A stretch of 64,000 nt of DNA from Aquipseudomonas ullengensis (GTDB taxonomy: Bacteria; Pseudomonadota; Gammaproteobacteria; Pseudomonadales; Pseudomonadaceae), in the NCBI RefSeq assembly GCF_014174475.1, contig NZ_JACJUD010000002.1, positions 608,422 through 672,421 on the forward strand, given 5' to 3'. A program made the translations under genes and the position numbers. Below, in pieces: positions 8,688-17,474 of the stretch (positions are counted from its first letter, which is position 1; every line of letters starts with the position of its first letter). The notes beneath the pieces are model-generated. The model did no database searches. It saw only the letters and a list, made by a program, of their open reading frames with translations, and had not been told where the DNA came from.

Positions 8688-9134
8688 ACTACCGCCTTTT
8701 CCATGGCTCCGCTGTTTCGCCATTCCATTGGTTTCGACCGTTTCAACGACCTGTTCGAATCGGCCCTGCGCAACAATGACGCGGGCAGCTCTTATCCGCC
8801 CTACAACGTCGAGAAGCATGGCGATGACCAGTACCGCATCGTTGTCGCGGCCGCCGGTTTCCAGGATGAAGACCTGGAGCTGCAAGTCGAACGTGGCGTG
8901 CTGACCGTCAGCGGCGGCAAGCGCGAGCGTAGCGCCGAGAGCGTGACCTACCTGCATCAGGGCATTGCCCAGCGTGGCTTCAAGCTGTCGTTCCGCCTGG
9001 CCGACCATATCGAGGTCAAGGCGGCGAGCCTGCTCAACGGCCTGCTCAATATCGACCTGGTGCGCATCGTGCCGGAAGAAGCCAAGGCCAAGCGCATTCC
9101 AATCGCCAGCCAGAAGCCGGCTCTGCAAAGCTGA
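8685..9134 (+). CDS. ibpA: Small heat-shock protein IbpA (Hsp20)
   Basis: 149-residue ATP-independent holdase chaperone that binds aggregating proteins. The alpha-crystallin domain covers about residues 38-130 (YPPYNVEKHGDDQYRIVVA ... AQRGFKLSFRLADHIEV) and the C-terminal IxI anchor motif is IPI (KRIPIAS). The ATG at 8685 follows AGGAG at a 7-nt spacing. Transcription is from a sigma-32 promoter and translation is probably gated by the ROSE element, so control is double. Upstream in-frame starts lie within the thermometer and are rejected. Confidence 0.96.
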   Translation: MTTAFSMAPLFRHSIGFDRFNDLFESALRNNDAGSSYPPYNVEKHGDDQYRIVVAAAGFQDEDLELQVERGVLTVSGGKRERSAESVTYLHQGIAQRGFKLSFRLADHIEVKAASLLNGLLNIDLVRIVPEEAKAKRIPIASQKPALQS

Positions 9135-9147
9135 GTGTTGCGGTAAT

Positions 9148-9331
9148 CCCAATAGCGTGTTGCCCCTCGCTCGCTCAGCGCCGAGCTGGATTCCCGCCTG
9201 CGCGGGAATGACGAGGTAGGGGGGTGGCATATCGTCGTCCCACCCACTCCGTCATTCCCGCGCAGGCGGGAATCCAGAGGCATTCGGCAGCACGGGAGGC
9301 GGCTCGTCAGATGACGCAACACGCTATTGGG
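9148..9331. repeat. 184-bp nested palindromic element
   Basis: Outer 15-bp inverted repeat CCCAATAGCGTGTTG (9148-9162) / CAACACGCTATTGGG (9317-9331), perfect. Inside it, a perfect 27-bp inverted repeat (9187-9213 and 9250-9276) contains GATTCCCGC...GCGGGAAT, the GC-rich core common in intergenic repeats of many proteobacteria. It lies between ibpA and its downstream terminator. No protein is encoded. It looks like a non-autonomous (MITE-like) insertion. Confidence 0.8.
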
Positions 9332-9345
9332 ACATAGCCAAAAAC

Positions 9346-9368
9346 AAAGGGCGCCTCGGGCGCCCTTT
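9346..9368. terminator. Bidirectional terminator
   Basis: Perfect stem AAAGGGCGCC / GGCGCCCTTT with a TCG loop. A/T runs on both sides let it serve the converging ibpA and GGDEF-EAL genes. Confidence 0.8.
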
Positions 9369-9383
9369 GTCGTTTCTGCATGG

Positions 9384-12300
9384 CTAGCGCGCTATCGCCG
9401 GCTGGCGGTTGTGCCGCAGCAGGTCCTGGAACGCCGGCAGCGGCAGGGGTTTGCTGAACAGGTAGCCTTGATAGAAGTGGCAGCCCTGCTGCTGCAGGAA
9501 CTCCAGCTGCTCGGGTTGCTCCACGCCTTCGGCGATCATTTCCAGGTTGAGGCTGCGGGCCATGGCGACGATGGCGCGAATGATCTCGGCATCGTTGGGG
9601 TCGGTGGTGGCGTCCCGCACGAACGACTGATCGATCTTCAGTACATCCACCGGCAGGCGCTTGAGGTAGGTCAGCGAGCTGTAGCCGGTGCCGAAGTCGT
9701 CCATGGCGAAGCTGACGCCAATCTTCTTCAGGCGGTGCATCTTGGCAATGGTGTCGTCGACGTTCTGGATCACGATGCCTTCGGTGATTTCCAGCTTGAG
9801 CATATGGCTCGGCAGGCCGCTGTCCTGCAGGCAGCGCTCGACCAGTTCGACGAAGCCGTTCTGGCGGAACTGGCGGGGGCTGATGTTCACGCACAGCTGG
9901 AAGCTCTGCGTGCTCACCAGGCCGTCGCGCAGCATGCGCGCGTTGGCGTGGCAGGCTTCGGTGAGCACCCAGGCGCCGACTTCGAGGATCAGCCCGCTTT
10001 CTTCCAGCACCTGGATGAACTGGGCGGGGGACTGCGGGCCGAGTGTCGGATGGGTCCAGCGCAGCAGCGCTTCGCTGCCGACTATCAGGCCGCTGCGAGC
10101 GTCCACCTGGGGTTGGAAATGCAGCTCGAACTCGCCGCGCAGCAAGGCCTGGCGCAGGTCGTTTTCCAGGCGCAGGCGCTCGCTGGCGGCGTCCTGCATG
10201 GATTGGCGGAACACCTGCGAGGTGTTACGCCCGGTGTCCTTGGCCCGGTACAGGGCAATGTCGGCGCGCTTGAGCAAGTCGGTCGGGTTGTCGCCGTGAT
10301 CGGGAATCAGGGCGATACCGATGCTCGGCGTCACCTGCAGGCGATGACCGTCGATCAGCATGGGCTCGGCCAGCAGCTTGCGCAGTTTCTCGGCGATCTT
10401 GCGCACCTGCTGGGTGACTTCGCGGCGCTTGCCTTCCAGGCCGGAGAGCAGCACGACGAACTCGTCGCCGCCCAGGCGTGCCACCGTGTCTTCCTCGCGC
10501 ACACTGGCTTCCAGGCGCGCGGTGACCATCTTCAGCACGGCGTCGCCGACCGGGTGGCCGAGTGAGTCGTTGATGTGTTTGAAGTGATCGAGGTCGAGGA
10601 ACAGCAGGGCGCCATGCAGGTCGTGGCGCTTGAGCAGGGCGATCTGCTGCACCAGGCGGTCCATCAGCAGGGCGCGGTTGGGCAGGTTGGTCAGCGGGTC
10701 GTGGTAGGCCAGGTGGTGCACCTGGGCCTGGGCGCTCTTCAGTTCGCTGATGTCGCGGGCGGTGAGCAGCAGGCAGGGCGTTTCGTTGAGCTCGATCGGC
10801 TCGACTGAGACTTCCACCAGGCGCGAGCTGCCGTCACGGTGCATGCCGTGCATTTCCAGGTGGTAGACGCGGCCGTCGCGGCGGATGGCGTCGACCATGC
10901 GCGCGCGCTCCTCGTCGTTGTTCCAGACCTCGAGTTCGTGGGCGGTGCGGCCGATGACTTCCTCGTTGCGGTAGCCGGTGAGGCGGGAGAAGCCTTCGTT
11001 GACCTCGATGAAGCGGCCGCTGTCGCGCTCGGTGATGGTGATGGCGTCCGGGCTGGAGTGGAATGCCTTGGCGAATTTCTCCTGGCTGGCCTTGAGCGCG
11101 GCTTCCGCCTGCTGGCGTTCGCTGATGTCGCGGAAGGTAGTGGTCAGGCAGCGCTGACCCTGGACGTGGATGTAGCGGCTGGAAATGATGCAGGTCAGCT
11201 CCTGGCCGTCCTGGCTGCGAAAGCGCGCGATCTCGTTGTTCAGCTGCTTGTCGCGGATCAGCTGCTGGGCCAGTTTCTGGCGCTGCTGCTCGTCGACCCA
11301 GAAGTGGACTTCCAGGGCGTTTTGCCCAATCAGCGTTGCGGGCTTCCAGCCAAAGGTCTGGGTGAAGCTGGGGTTGATCTCAATGAAGGCGCCGTCGGGC
11401 ACGCGCGACACGCAGATCGGCTCCGGGCTGGCCTGGAAAAGCGCCGAGAATTTTTCCTCGGAGGCGGCCAGGCGCTGCTCGCGCTGCATGCGCTCGCTGA
11501 TGTCCATGAGGATGCCGGCCATGCGCAGGGGGCGGCCCTGTTCGTCGAGATAGAGCTTGGCGGTGCTTTCCAGGTAGTGCAGCTCGCCGTTGGGGAAGCA
11601 GGCACTGTAGGTCAGTTGGTATTCCTGGCGCTGGCCTTCGACCAGTTCGCGATAGGCCTTGCGCATGGCGGCCTGATCGTCTTCCGGTACGCAGCGGAAG
11701 AACGCATCGAATTCGCCGTGATAGGGCTCGGCTGGCAGGCCATGCAGGACCGCGGCGCGGGCCGAGCCATAGAGCATGCCGCTGGGGATGTGCCAGTCCC
11801 AGGTGCCGAGGTTGGCCGAGTCCAGAGCCAGGGTCAGGCGCTCGCGGCTTTCCAGCAGCTCTTGTTCCTGCTGGCGCTGCTGGCTGATGTCGCGCACGTT
11901 GAGCACCAGGCAACTGCGCCCGTCCAGCTCGATTTCGCCGCCATACAGCAGGTTGTGGGTGCGCTGGCCGTTGCGGCTGAACAGCTCGATTTCCAGATTC
12001 TGGAAGCTGCCGTCCTGGTCCAGGGCGTCGAGCATCTTCTGCCGGTCGGCGGCACGGGCCCAGAGGCCCAGTTCCAGCGAGGTACGGCCCACGGCTTCGG
12101 CCTTGCTCCAGCCGAACTGGCGCTCGAAGGCCGGGTTGATCTCGATGAAGCGGCCGTCGTGGCGGTCGGTGATGACCACCGCGTCGGGGGTGTGCAGGAA
12201 GGCCTTGGCGAACTTCTCCTCGCTGGCGCGCAGCGCAGCCTCGGCCTGCTTGCGTTCGCTGGTGTCGAGGAAGGTGCTGAGCAGCAGGGCCTGGCCGTCG

Positions 12301-13064
12301 AGCTCCAGGTACTGGCTGCTGAGCAGGCCATTGATCAGGCGCCCGTCGCGGGCGCACAACTGCACTTCCAGTACCACTGGTTCCTGGCTCTGGCGCGCCT
12401 GTTCGCGCATGTCCGCGCGCTGCTCCGGGTGGGCCCAGATCTGCAGGTCGCTGGTGTGCTTGCCGACGACCTCTTCGGCGCTCCAGCCGAATACGGCGGC
12501 GAAGTGCTGGTTGGCCTCGATGATGCGGCCATCGTCGAAACGTACCAGCATCACCGCATCCGGGCTGAGCTGGAACAGGCTGGAGAAGCGCCGCTCGGAC
12601 TCGGCCAGGGCCGCGCCACGGGATTGCTGGGCGGTGATGTCGCGGATTACGCCGAACACCTGCTGCTTGCCGGATTCGTCGGTCTGCGGGCGGCCGGTGA
12701 TTTCCAGCCAGTGCAGGCTGCCGTCAGGCCAGCGGATGCGGTGACGCAGGGCGGTGGGGTTGGGGCGGCCGGCGAGGATCGACTGGAACAGGCTGATGAC
12801 GTCGGGGCGATCCTCTTCGGGAATCAGTTCGATGTAGTCGATGCGCTGCTGCAATGGGAGCTTGGGGTCGAGGCCGAACAGCGCCTGGGCGCCGCGCGAC
12901 CAGCTGACGCGGCCACTCTCGATATCCCAGTACCAGGCGCCCAGGTGCGCGCCATTGAGGGCGGCGAGCAGGCGCGGAGCGTCATGCCAGGTCTTTTCGA
13001 ACTCGGCGGGGTCGAGGGCGGGAATAAAGGGCAGCGGCGGCTGAGGTTTTACGGATTTCGGCAT
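9384..13064 (-). CDS. Multi-PAS GGDEF-EAL cyclic-di-GMP enzyme
   Basis: 1226-residue cytoplasmic signalling protein with no membrane segment. About six PAS/PAC units occupy residues 30-790; their starts are seen as ERRFSSLFQLSPDA, EEKFAKAFLHTPDA, LALDSANLGTWDW, EEKFSALFQASPEP and QEKFAKAFHSSPDA. The diguanylate cyclase domain has an intact GGDEF (865-869) with the RxxD inhibitory site REED five residues before it. The EAL domain has intact EAL (998-1000) and DDFGTGYSSL. Both enzymatic signatures are complete, so net activity is uncertain. The repeated PAS units suggest sensing of redox, light or small ligands. The gene stands alone between a bidirectional terminator and a LysR gene. The ribosome site is weak. 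Confidence 0.95.
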   Translation of the reverse strand: MPKSVKPQPPLPFIPALDPAEFEKTWHDAPRLLAALNGAHLGAWYWDIESGRVSWSRGAQALFGLDPKLPLQQRIDYIELIPEEDRPDVISLFQSILAGRPNPTALRHRIRWPDGSLHWLEITGRPQTDESGKQQVFGVIRDITAQQSRGAALAESERRFSSLFQLSPDAVMLVRFDDGRIIEANQHFAAVFGWSAEEVVGKHTSDLQIWAHPEQRADMREQARQSQEPVVLEVQLCARDGRLINGLLSSQYLELDGQALLLSTFLDTSERKQAEAALRASEEKFAKAFLHTPDAVVITDRHDGRFIEINPAFERQFGWSKAEAVGRTSLELGLWARAADRQKMLDALDQDGSFQNLEIELFSRNGQRTHNLLYGGEIELDGRSCLVLNVRDISQQRQQEQELLESRERLTLALDSANLGTWDWHIPSGMLYGSARAAVLHGLPAEPYHGEFDAFFRCVPEDDQAAMRKAYRELVEGQRQEYQLTYSACFPNGELHYLESTAKLYLDEQGRPLRMAGILMDISERMQREQRLAASEEKFSALFQASPEPICVSRVPDGAFIEINPSFTQTFGWKPATLIGQNALEVHFWVDEQQRQKLAQQLIRDKQLNNEIARFRSQDGQELTCIISSRYIHVQGQRCLTTTFRDISERQQAEAALKASQEKFAKAFHSSPDAITITERDSGRFIEVNEGFSRLTGYRNEEVIGRTAHELEVWNNDEERARMVDAIRRDGRVYHLEMHGMHRDGSSRLVEVSVEPIELNETPCLLLTARDISELKSAQAQVHHLAYHDPLTNLPNRALLMDRLVQQIALLKRHDLHGALLFLDLDHFKHINDSLGHPVGDAVLKMVTARLEASVREEDTVARLGGDEFVVLLSGLEGKRREVTQQVRKIAEKLRKLLAEPMLIDGHRLQVTPSIGIALIPDHGDNPTDLLKRADIALYRAKDTGRNTSQVFRQSMQDAASERLRLENDLRQALLRGEFELHFQPQVDARSGLIVGSEALLRWTHPTLGPQSPAQFIQVLEESGLILEVGAWVLTEACHANARMLRDGLVSTQSFQLCVNISPRQFRQNGFVELVERCLQDSGLPSHMLKLEITEGIVIQNVDDTIAKMHRLKKIGVSFAMDDFGTGYSSLTYLKRLPVDVLKIDQSFVRDATTDPNDAEIIRAIVAMARSLNLEMIAEGVEQPEQLEFLQQQGCHFYQGYLFSKPLPLPAFQDLLRHNRQPAIAR

Positions 13065-13180
13065 TGCGGGCTCATCCGATGCACGGCAAGGCGCGGACGC
13101 CTGGCGGAAACTGGCGTGACTGGGGCATGCAGGAGCCTTTTCTTATCGTTATGTCGCCACGTTAGCCGCAGTTTCGGCCT

Positions 13181-14062
13181 CTAGGCAAGCGTTGCGCGCT
13201 GCTCATCGAGAAGCTGCATGAAGGCTTTGGCTGCGTTGGATAAGGTTCGTTCCGTGTGCACGATGTAGCCGAGCTGGCGCTGCAGTTGAATCCCGGCCAA
13301 CGGCAGGCGTGTGACCTGTTCGTCGAGCATGGTGCGCGGCAGCACGCTCCAGGCCAGACCGATGGAAACCATCATCTTGATGGTCTCCAGGTAGTTGGTG
13401 CTCATGCCGATGTTGGGCGTCAGGCCCTGGGCCTCGAACAGGCGGCGGACGATGTGGTGGGTGAAGGTGTTGTCACCGGGGAAAACCGCCGGGTGGCGTG
13501 CGACATCGGCCAGGCTGGCGGTGCCATTGCGTACCAGCGGGTGCTCGGGGGCGGCGACGAAGTCCAGCGGGTCGTCCCACACCGCCACGGCGCGTACCGG
13601 TTCGCGGGTTTCCGGGGCCAGGGTGATCACGGCCAGCTCGGCGCGGCCGTGGAGGATTTCCTCGTAGGCCACCTCGGAATCGAGGAACTGAATGTCCAGG
13701 GCCACCTGCGGATAGGCGCGGGTGAAGGCGCGCAGCAGTGGCGGCAGTCGGTGCAGGCCGATGTGGTGGCTGGTGGCGAGGGTTAGCCTGCCGCTGACTT
13801 CGCCGCTGAGGTTGGTCAGCGCGCGGCGCGTGTCGTCCAGCACATTGAGGATCTGGTAGGCCCGCGGCAACAGGGCGCGACCGGCTTCGGTCAGGCTGAC
13901 TTCACGGCCCAGGCGGTCGAACAGGCGCACATTGAGCTGCTGTTCCAGGCCGGCAATGCGCTTGCTCACGGCAGGCTGGGTCAGGTGCAGGCGCTCGCCG
14001 GCTTCGGAAAAGCTGCCGGCTTCGGCGATGGCAATAAAGGCATTCAGGTTGGCCAGGTCCAT
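13181..14062 (-). CDS. LysR-family regulator divergent from leuCDB
   Basis: 293-residue LTTR. The helix-turn-helix is at residues 4-60 (AFIAIAEAGSFSEAGERLHLTQPAVSKRI), followed by a periplasmic-binding-like effector domain. I chose the ATG at 14062 since GGAG lies 5 nt upstream; an in-frame GTG at 14068 lacks one. It is transcribed away from leuC, and the intergenic region carries a perfect palindrome with the LTTR T-N11-A geometry (14106-14130). It is therefore a good candidate regulator of leuCD and of itself. The effector is unknown; a leucine-pathway intermediate would be a natural guess. Confidence 0.9.
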   Translation of the reverse strand: MDLANLNAFIAIAEAGSFSEAGERLHLTQPAVSKRIAGLEQQLNVRLFDRLGREVSLTEAGRALLPRAYQILNVLDDTRRALTNLSGEVSGRLTLATSHHIGLHRLPPLLRAFTRAYPQVALDIQFLDSEVAYEEILHGRAELAVITLAPETREPVRAVAVWDDPLDFVAAPEHPLVRNGTASLADVARHPAVFPGDNTFTHHIVRRLFEAQGLTPNIGMSTNYLETIKMMVSIGLAWSVLPRTMLDEQVTRLPLAGIQLQRQLGYIVHTERTLSNAAKAFMQLLDEQRATLA

Positions 14063-14105
14063 GGGCACTCCGGGCTGATCAAGGCGTCGGCGTCAGCATA
14101 TCGGC

Positions 14106-14130
14106 AAAGCATTCCTGTCAGGAATGCTTT
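14106..14130. promoter_or_regulatory. Perfect 25-bp operator palindrome between lysR and leuC
   Basis: AAAGCATTCCTG (14106-14117), centre T, CAGGAATGCTTT (14119-14130). The core ATTCCTGTCAGGAAT has the LysR-box T-N11-A spacing. There is no U-run that would make it a terminator, and it lies between two divergent starts, 44 bp from the LysR ATG. Confidence 0.75.
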
Positions 14131-14237
14131 GAATAAAAATTATGAATTGGAGTTATTTGATGCAAGTCCCTAGGATCGCCACATAGGCAGAAGGGCTATA
14201 GACCTTTCGCCACCAAACCGCTGATGAGGACGTTCTG

Positions 14238-15665
14238 ATGGCCGGCAAGACGCTCTATGACAAGCTCTGGGAAATGCACGAGGTGAAGCGCCGCGACGAT
14301 GGTTCGTCGCTGATCTACATCGACCGGCAGATCCTCCACGAAGTGACCTCGCCGCAGGCCTTCGAGGGGCTGCGCCTGGCTGCGCGCAAGCCATGGCGCA
14401 TCGACGCCAACATCGCCACGCCGGACCACAACGTACCGACTACCCGTGCCGAGCGCCAGGGCGGTCTGGAGTCGATCGCCGACGAGGTGTCGCGCATCCA
14501 GGTGCAGACCCTGGACGAGAACTGCGATGACTTCGGCATCCTCGAGTTCAAGATGAACGACGTGCGCCAGGGCATCGTCCACGTGGTCGGCCCGGAGCAG
14601 GGCGCCACGCTGCCAGGCATGACCGTGGTCTGCGGCGACTCGCACACCTCGACCCACGGCGCATTCGGCGCCTTGGCCCACGGTATCGGTACCTCCGAGG
14701 TCGAGCACGTGCTCGCCACCCAGTGCCTGGTCGCCAAGAAGATGAAGAACATGCAGGTGCGTGTCGAAGGCACGTTGCCGGCTGGCGTCACTGCCAAGGA
14801 CATCGTCCTCGCGATAATCGGCAAGATCGGCACCGCCGGTGGCAACGGCCACGCCCTGGAGTTTGCCGGCAGCGCGATTCGCGAACTGTCGCTGGAAGGG
14901 CGCATGACCATCTGCAACATGTCCATCGAAGCCGGTGCCCGCGTCGGCCTGGTGGCGGTGGACGAGAAGACCATCGCTTATGTCGAGGGCCGTCCGTACG
15001 CACCGAAAGGCGCCGATTGGGACAAGGCCGTGGCCGCTTGGGCCGATCTGGTGTCCGACGCCGATGCAGTGTTCGACACCGTGGTCGAGTTGGACGCCGC
15101 CGAGATCAAGCCGCAGGTCAGCTGGGGCACTTCGCCGGAAATGGTCCTGGCTGTAGATCAGCGTGTGCCGGACCCGGCCGCCGAGGCCGACCCGGTCAAG
15201 CGTGACTCGATCGTTCGCGCCCTGAAATACATGGGCCTGACTGCCAACCAGGCGATCACCGATATCCAACTGGATCGCGTGTTCATCGGTTCCTGCACCA
15301 ACTCGCGCATCGAAGACCTGCGCGCCGCTGCCGAAGTGGCCAAGGGGCGCAAGGTGGCCAGTACCGTCAAGCAGGCGCTGGTGGTGCCAGGTTCCGGCCT
15401 GGTCAAGGCGCAGGCCGAGGCAGAAGGGCTGGACAAGATCTTCATCGCCGCGGGCTTCGAATGGCGTGAGCCGGGGTGTTCCATGTGCCTGGCGATGAAC
15501 CCGGACAAGCTGGGCAACGGCGAGCATTGTGCGTCCACCTCCAACCGCAACTTCGAAGGGCGCCAAGGCGCCGGCGGTCGGACTCACCTGGTCAGCCCGG
15601 CGATGGCCGCGGCGGCGGCGGTGACCGGTCGTTTCATCGATGTACGCGAACTGATGCAGGCCTGA
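14238..15665 (+). CDS. leuC: 3-isopropylmalate dehydratase, large subunit
   Basis: Catalytic Fe-S subunit that isomerises 2-isopropylmalate to 3-isopropylmalate in leucine synthesis. It has 475 residues, the full LeuC length. The 4Fe-4S ligands are visible as Cys353 (IGSCTNSR), Cys414 and Cys417 (GCSMC). Aconitase signatures [23 protein letters not shown] and [18 protein letters not shown] are in place (only parts quoted as motifs). It works as a heterodimer with LeuD, encoded 11 bp downstream. A 175-bp leader carries the LysR-type palindrome. Confidence 0.98.
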   Translation: MAGKTLYDKLWEMHEVKRRDDGSSLIYIDRQILHEVTSPQAFEGLRLAARKPWRIDANIATPDHNVPTTRAERQGGLESIADEVSRIQVQTLDENCDDFGILEFKMNDVRQGIVHVVGPEQGATLPGMTVVCGDSHTSTHGAFGALAHGIGTSEVEHVLATQCLVAKKMKNMQVRVEGTLPAGVTAKDIVLAIIGKIGTAGGNGHALEFAGSAIRELSLEGRMTICNMSIEAGARVGLVAVDEKTIAYVEGRPYAPKGADWDKAVAAWADLVSDADAVFDTVVELDAAEIKPQVSWGTSPEMVLAVDQRVPDPAAEADPVKRDSIVRALKYMGLTANQAITDIQLDRVFIGSCTNSRIEDLRAAAEVAKGRKVASTVKQALVVPGSGLVKAQAEAEGLDKIFIAAGFEWREPGCSMCLAMNPDKLGNGEHCASTSNRNFEGRQGAGGRTHLVSPAMAAAAAVTGRFIDVRELMQA

Positions 15666-15676
15666 GGAGGCGGAAC

Positions 15677-16324
15677 ATGAAAGCTTTTACTCAACATACC
15701 GGCCTCGTTGCGCCGCTCGATCGCGCCAACGTCGACACCGATCAGATCATTCCCAAGCAGTTCCTCAAGTCGATCAAGCGCAGCGGCTTCGGCCCGAACC
15801 TGTTCGACGAGTGGCGTTACCTGGATGTCGGGCAGCCGAACCAGGACAGTTCCGGTCGCCCGCTCAACAAAGACTTCGTGCTGAACTTCCCGCGCTACCA
15901 GGGCGCCAGCGTACTGCTGGCCCGCGAGAACTTCGGCTGTGGCTCGTCCCGTGAACACGCCCCGTGGGCGTTGGAAGAGTACGGTTTCCGTACCATCATC
16001 GCGCCGAGCTTTGCCGACATCTTCTTCAACAACAGCTTCAAGAACGGCCTGCTGCCGATCATCCTCAAGGAAGACGAAGTCGATGCGCTGTTCCAGCAGG
16101 CCGAGGCTGCCGAGGGTTATCAACTGACCGTTGACCTGCAGGCGCAGACCGTGACCCGTGCGGACGGCGTGCAGTACCACTTCGAGGTCGATGCCTTCCG
16201 CAAGCACTGCCTGCTCAATGGCCTGGACGATATTGGCCTGACCCTGCAGGACGCCGAGGCGATCAAGGCGTTCGAGGGCAGCTACCAGCAGCGCAATCCC
16301 TGGCTGTTCGGTTCGCTCAAGTAA
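15677..16324 (+). CDS. leuD: 3-isopropylmalate dehydratase, small subunit
   Basis: Swivelling small subunit of isopropylmalate isomerase, 215 residues. It starts [28 protein letters not shown] and contains the substrate-binding loop [16 protein letters not shown] and the motif [16 protein letters not shown] (shortened here). TGAGGAGG provides a strong ribosome site overlapping the leuC stop. It is co-transcribed with leuC. Confidence 0.98.
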   Translation: MKAFTQHTGLVAPLDRANVDTDQIIPKQFLKSIKRSGFGPNLFDEWRYLDVGQPNQDSSGRPLNKDFVLNFPRYQGASVLLARENFGCGSSREHAPWALEEYGFRTIIAPSFADIFFNNSFKNGLLPIILKEDEVDALFQQAEAAEGYQLTVDLQAQTVTRADGVQYHFEVDAFRKHCLLNGLDDIGLTLQDAEAIKAFEGSYQQRNPWLFGSLK

Positions 16325-16335
16325 GGACGCTGGCG

Positions 16336-16650
16336 ATGAAGCGTTTCCATATAGCCCTGGCGGTGGAAAATCTGGAGGCCTCCATCGCCGACTACAACCA
16401 GCGCCTCGGCCAGCCGGCCAGTGTGGTGGTGCCGGGGCAGTACGCCATGTGGCGTACCGAGCTGCTGAACTTCTCGATCAACCAGCAGGTGGGGCAGGGC
16501 GGTCGACTGCGCCATGTTGGCTTCGAGGATGACCAGGTGAGCGGCTACTCCAGCACACGGGATGTCAATGGCCTCGACTGGGAGCTGTTTTCCCAAGTTG
16601 AGCAGGACCAGCGCATCGTCCAGAGCTATGGCGTGCCGGTACACGGCTGA
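16336..16650 (+). CDS. Small VOC/glyoxalase-fold-like protein, unknown function
   Basis: 104 residues. The start MKRFHIALAVENLEASIADYNQRLG is typical of a vicinal-oxygen-chelate beta-alpha-beta-beta module, with a His at residue 5 in a possible metal position. Only one half-domain is present, so it may dimerise or be a remnant. It lies 11 bp after leuD and 25 bp before the methyltransferase gene, inside the leu operon. Function unknown. Confidence 0.7.
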   Translation: MKRFHIALAVENLEASIADYNQRLGQPASVVVPGQYAMWRTELLNFSINQQVGQGGRLRHVGFEDDQVSGYSSTRDVNGLDWELFSQVEQDQRIVQSYGVPVHG

Positions 16651-16675
16651 GTCGTAATCGGGGAGGAGAATCCGC

Positions 16676-17434
16676 ATGAGCACTCACGTACAGGTGGTTG
16701 AACGTCAGTTCGGTGAGCAGGCTGCGGCCTATCTCAGCAGTGCTGTGCATGCGCAGGGCACGGAGTTCGCTCAGCTGCGCGAGCGCGTTGCGCAGGTCGA
16801 TGCGGCGCGGGTGCTGGACTTGGGCTGCGGTGCCGGGCATGTGAGTTTCCAGGTCGCTGCGCTGGCCGGCGAAGTGGTGGCGTACGACTTGTCCCAGCAG
16901 ATGCTCGATGTGGTAGCGTCCACCGCCGCCGAGCGTGGCCTGGACAATGTGCGTACCGCGTGCGGCATGGCCGAGCGCTTACCGTTCGCCGACGCTGAGT
17001 TCGATTTCGTCTTCAGTCGCTATTCGGCGCACCACTGGCGTGATGTCGGACAGGCCCTGCGCGAAGTGCGGCGTGTGCTGCAGCCTGGCGGCGTGGCGGC
17101 ATTCATCGATGTGGCCGCTCCCGGCTTGCCGTTGCTGGATACCCACCTGCAGGCCGTGGAGTTGCTGCGTGATACCAGCCATGTGCGCGACTATTCGCCG
17201 GCTGAGTGGGCGCGTCTGGTCGGCGATGCCGGTCTGGTGATCACGGCGAGCACGCGCCAGCGGCTGCGCCTGGAGTTCGCCAGCTGGGTCGAGCGCATGC
17301 GCACCCCGGAGATCCTGCGCCAGGCCATCCGCGCCTTGCAGGTCGCGGTGGGTGAAGAGGTTCGTGAGTATTTCGAGATTGCCGACGACGGCTCCTTCAG
17401 CACGGACGTGCTGGTGTTGTGGGCCGAGCGTTGA
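16676..17434 (+). CDS. Class I SAM-dependent methyltransferase
   Basis: 252 residues. The SAM-binding glycine motif VLDLGCGAGHVSF is at about residues 43-55, the acidic end of strand 2 is VVAYDLSQQML, the motif before strand 4 is ERLPFADAEFDFVFSRY, and LREVRRVLQPGG follows. The layout is UbiE/Methyltransf_11-like. It sits between leuD and leuB, so it is probably in the leu operon. The methyl acceptor is unknown. Confidence 0.88.
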   Translation: MSTHVQVVERQFGEQAAAYLSSAVHAQGTEFAQLRERVAQVDAARVLDLGCGAGHVSFQVAALAGEVVAYDLSQQMLDVVASTAAERGLDNVRTACGMAERLPFADAEFDFVFSRYSAHHWRDVGQALREVRRVLQPGGVAAFIDVAAPGLPLLDTHLQAVELLRDTSHVRDYSPAEWARLVGDAGLVITASTRQRLRLEFASWVERMRTPEILRQAIRALQVAVGEEVREYFEIADDGSFSTDVLVLWAER

Positions 17435-17474
17435 TCATTTTGTTGGCGCAGCGTGCGCCGTTTGAGAGGAAAGC

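Noticed and set aside
9327..10565. 412-codon open frame on the + strand at the end of the GGDEF-EAL gene
   Set aside because: Antisense shadow of the EAL region, with a start inside the bidirectional terminator.
10839..13184. 781-codon open frame on the + strand opposite the GGDEF-EAL gene
   Set aside because: It is the antisense of a well-supported multi-domain gene. High GC keeps the opposite strand open, and its product shows only low-complexity Ala/Leu/Gln/Val repeats and no ribosome site.
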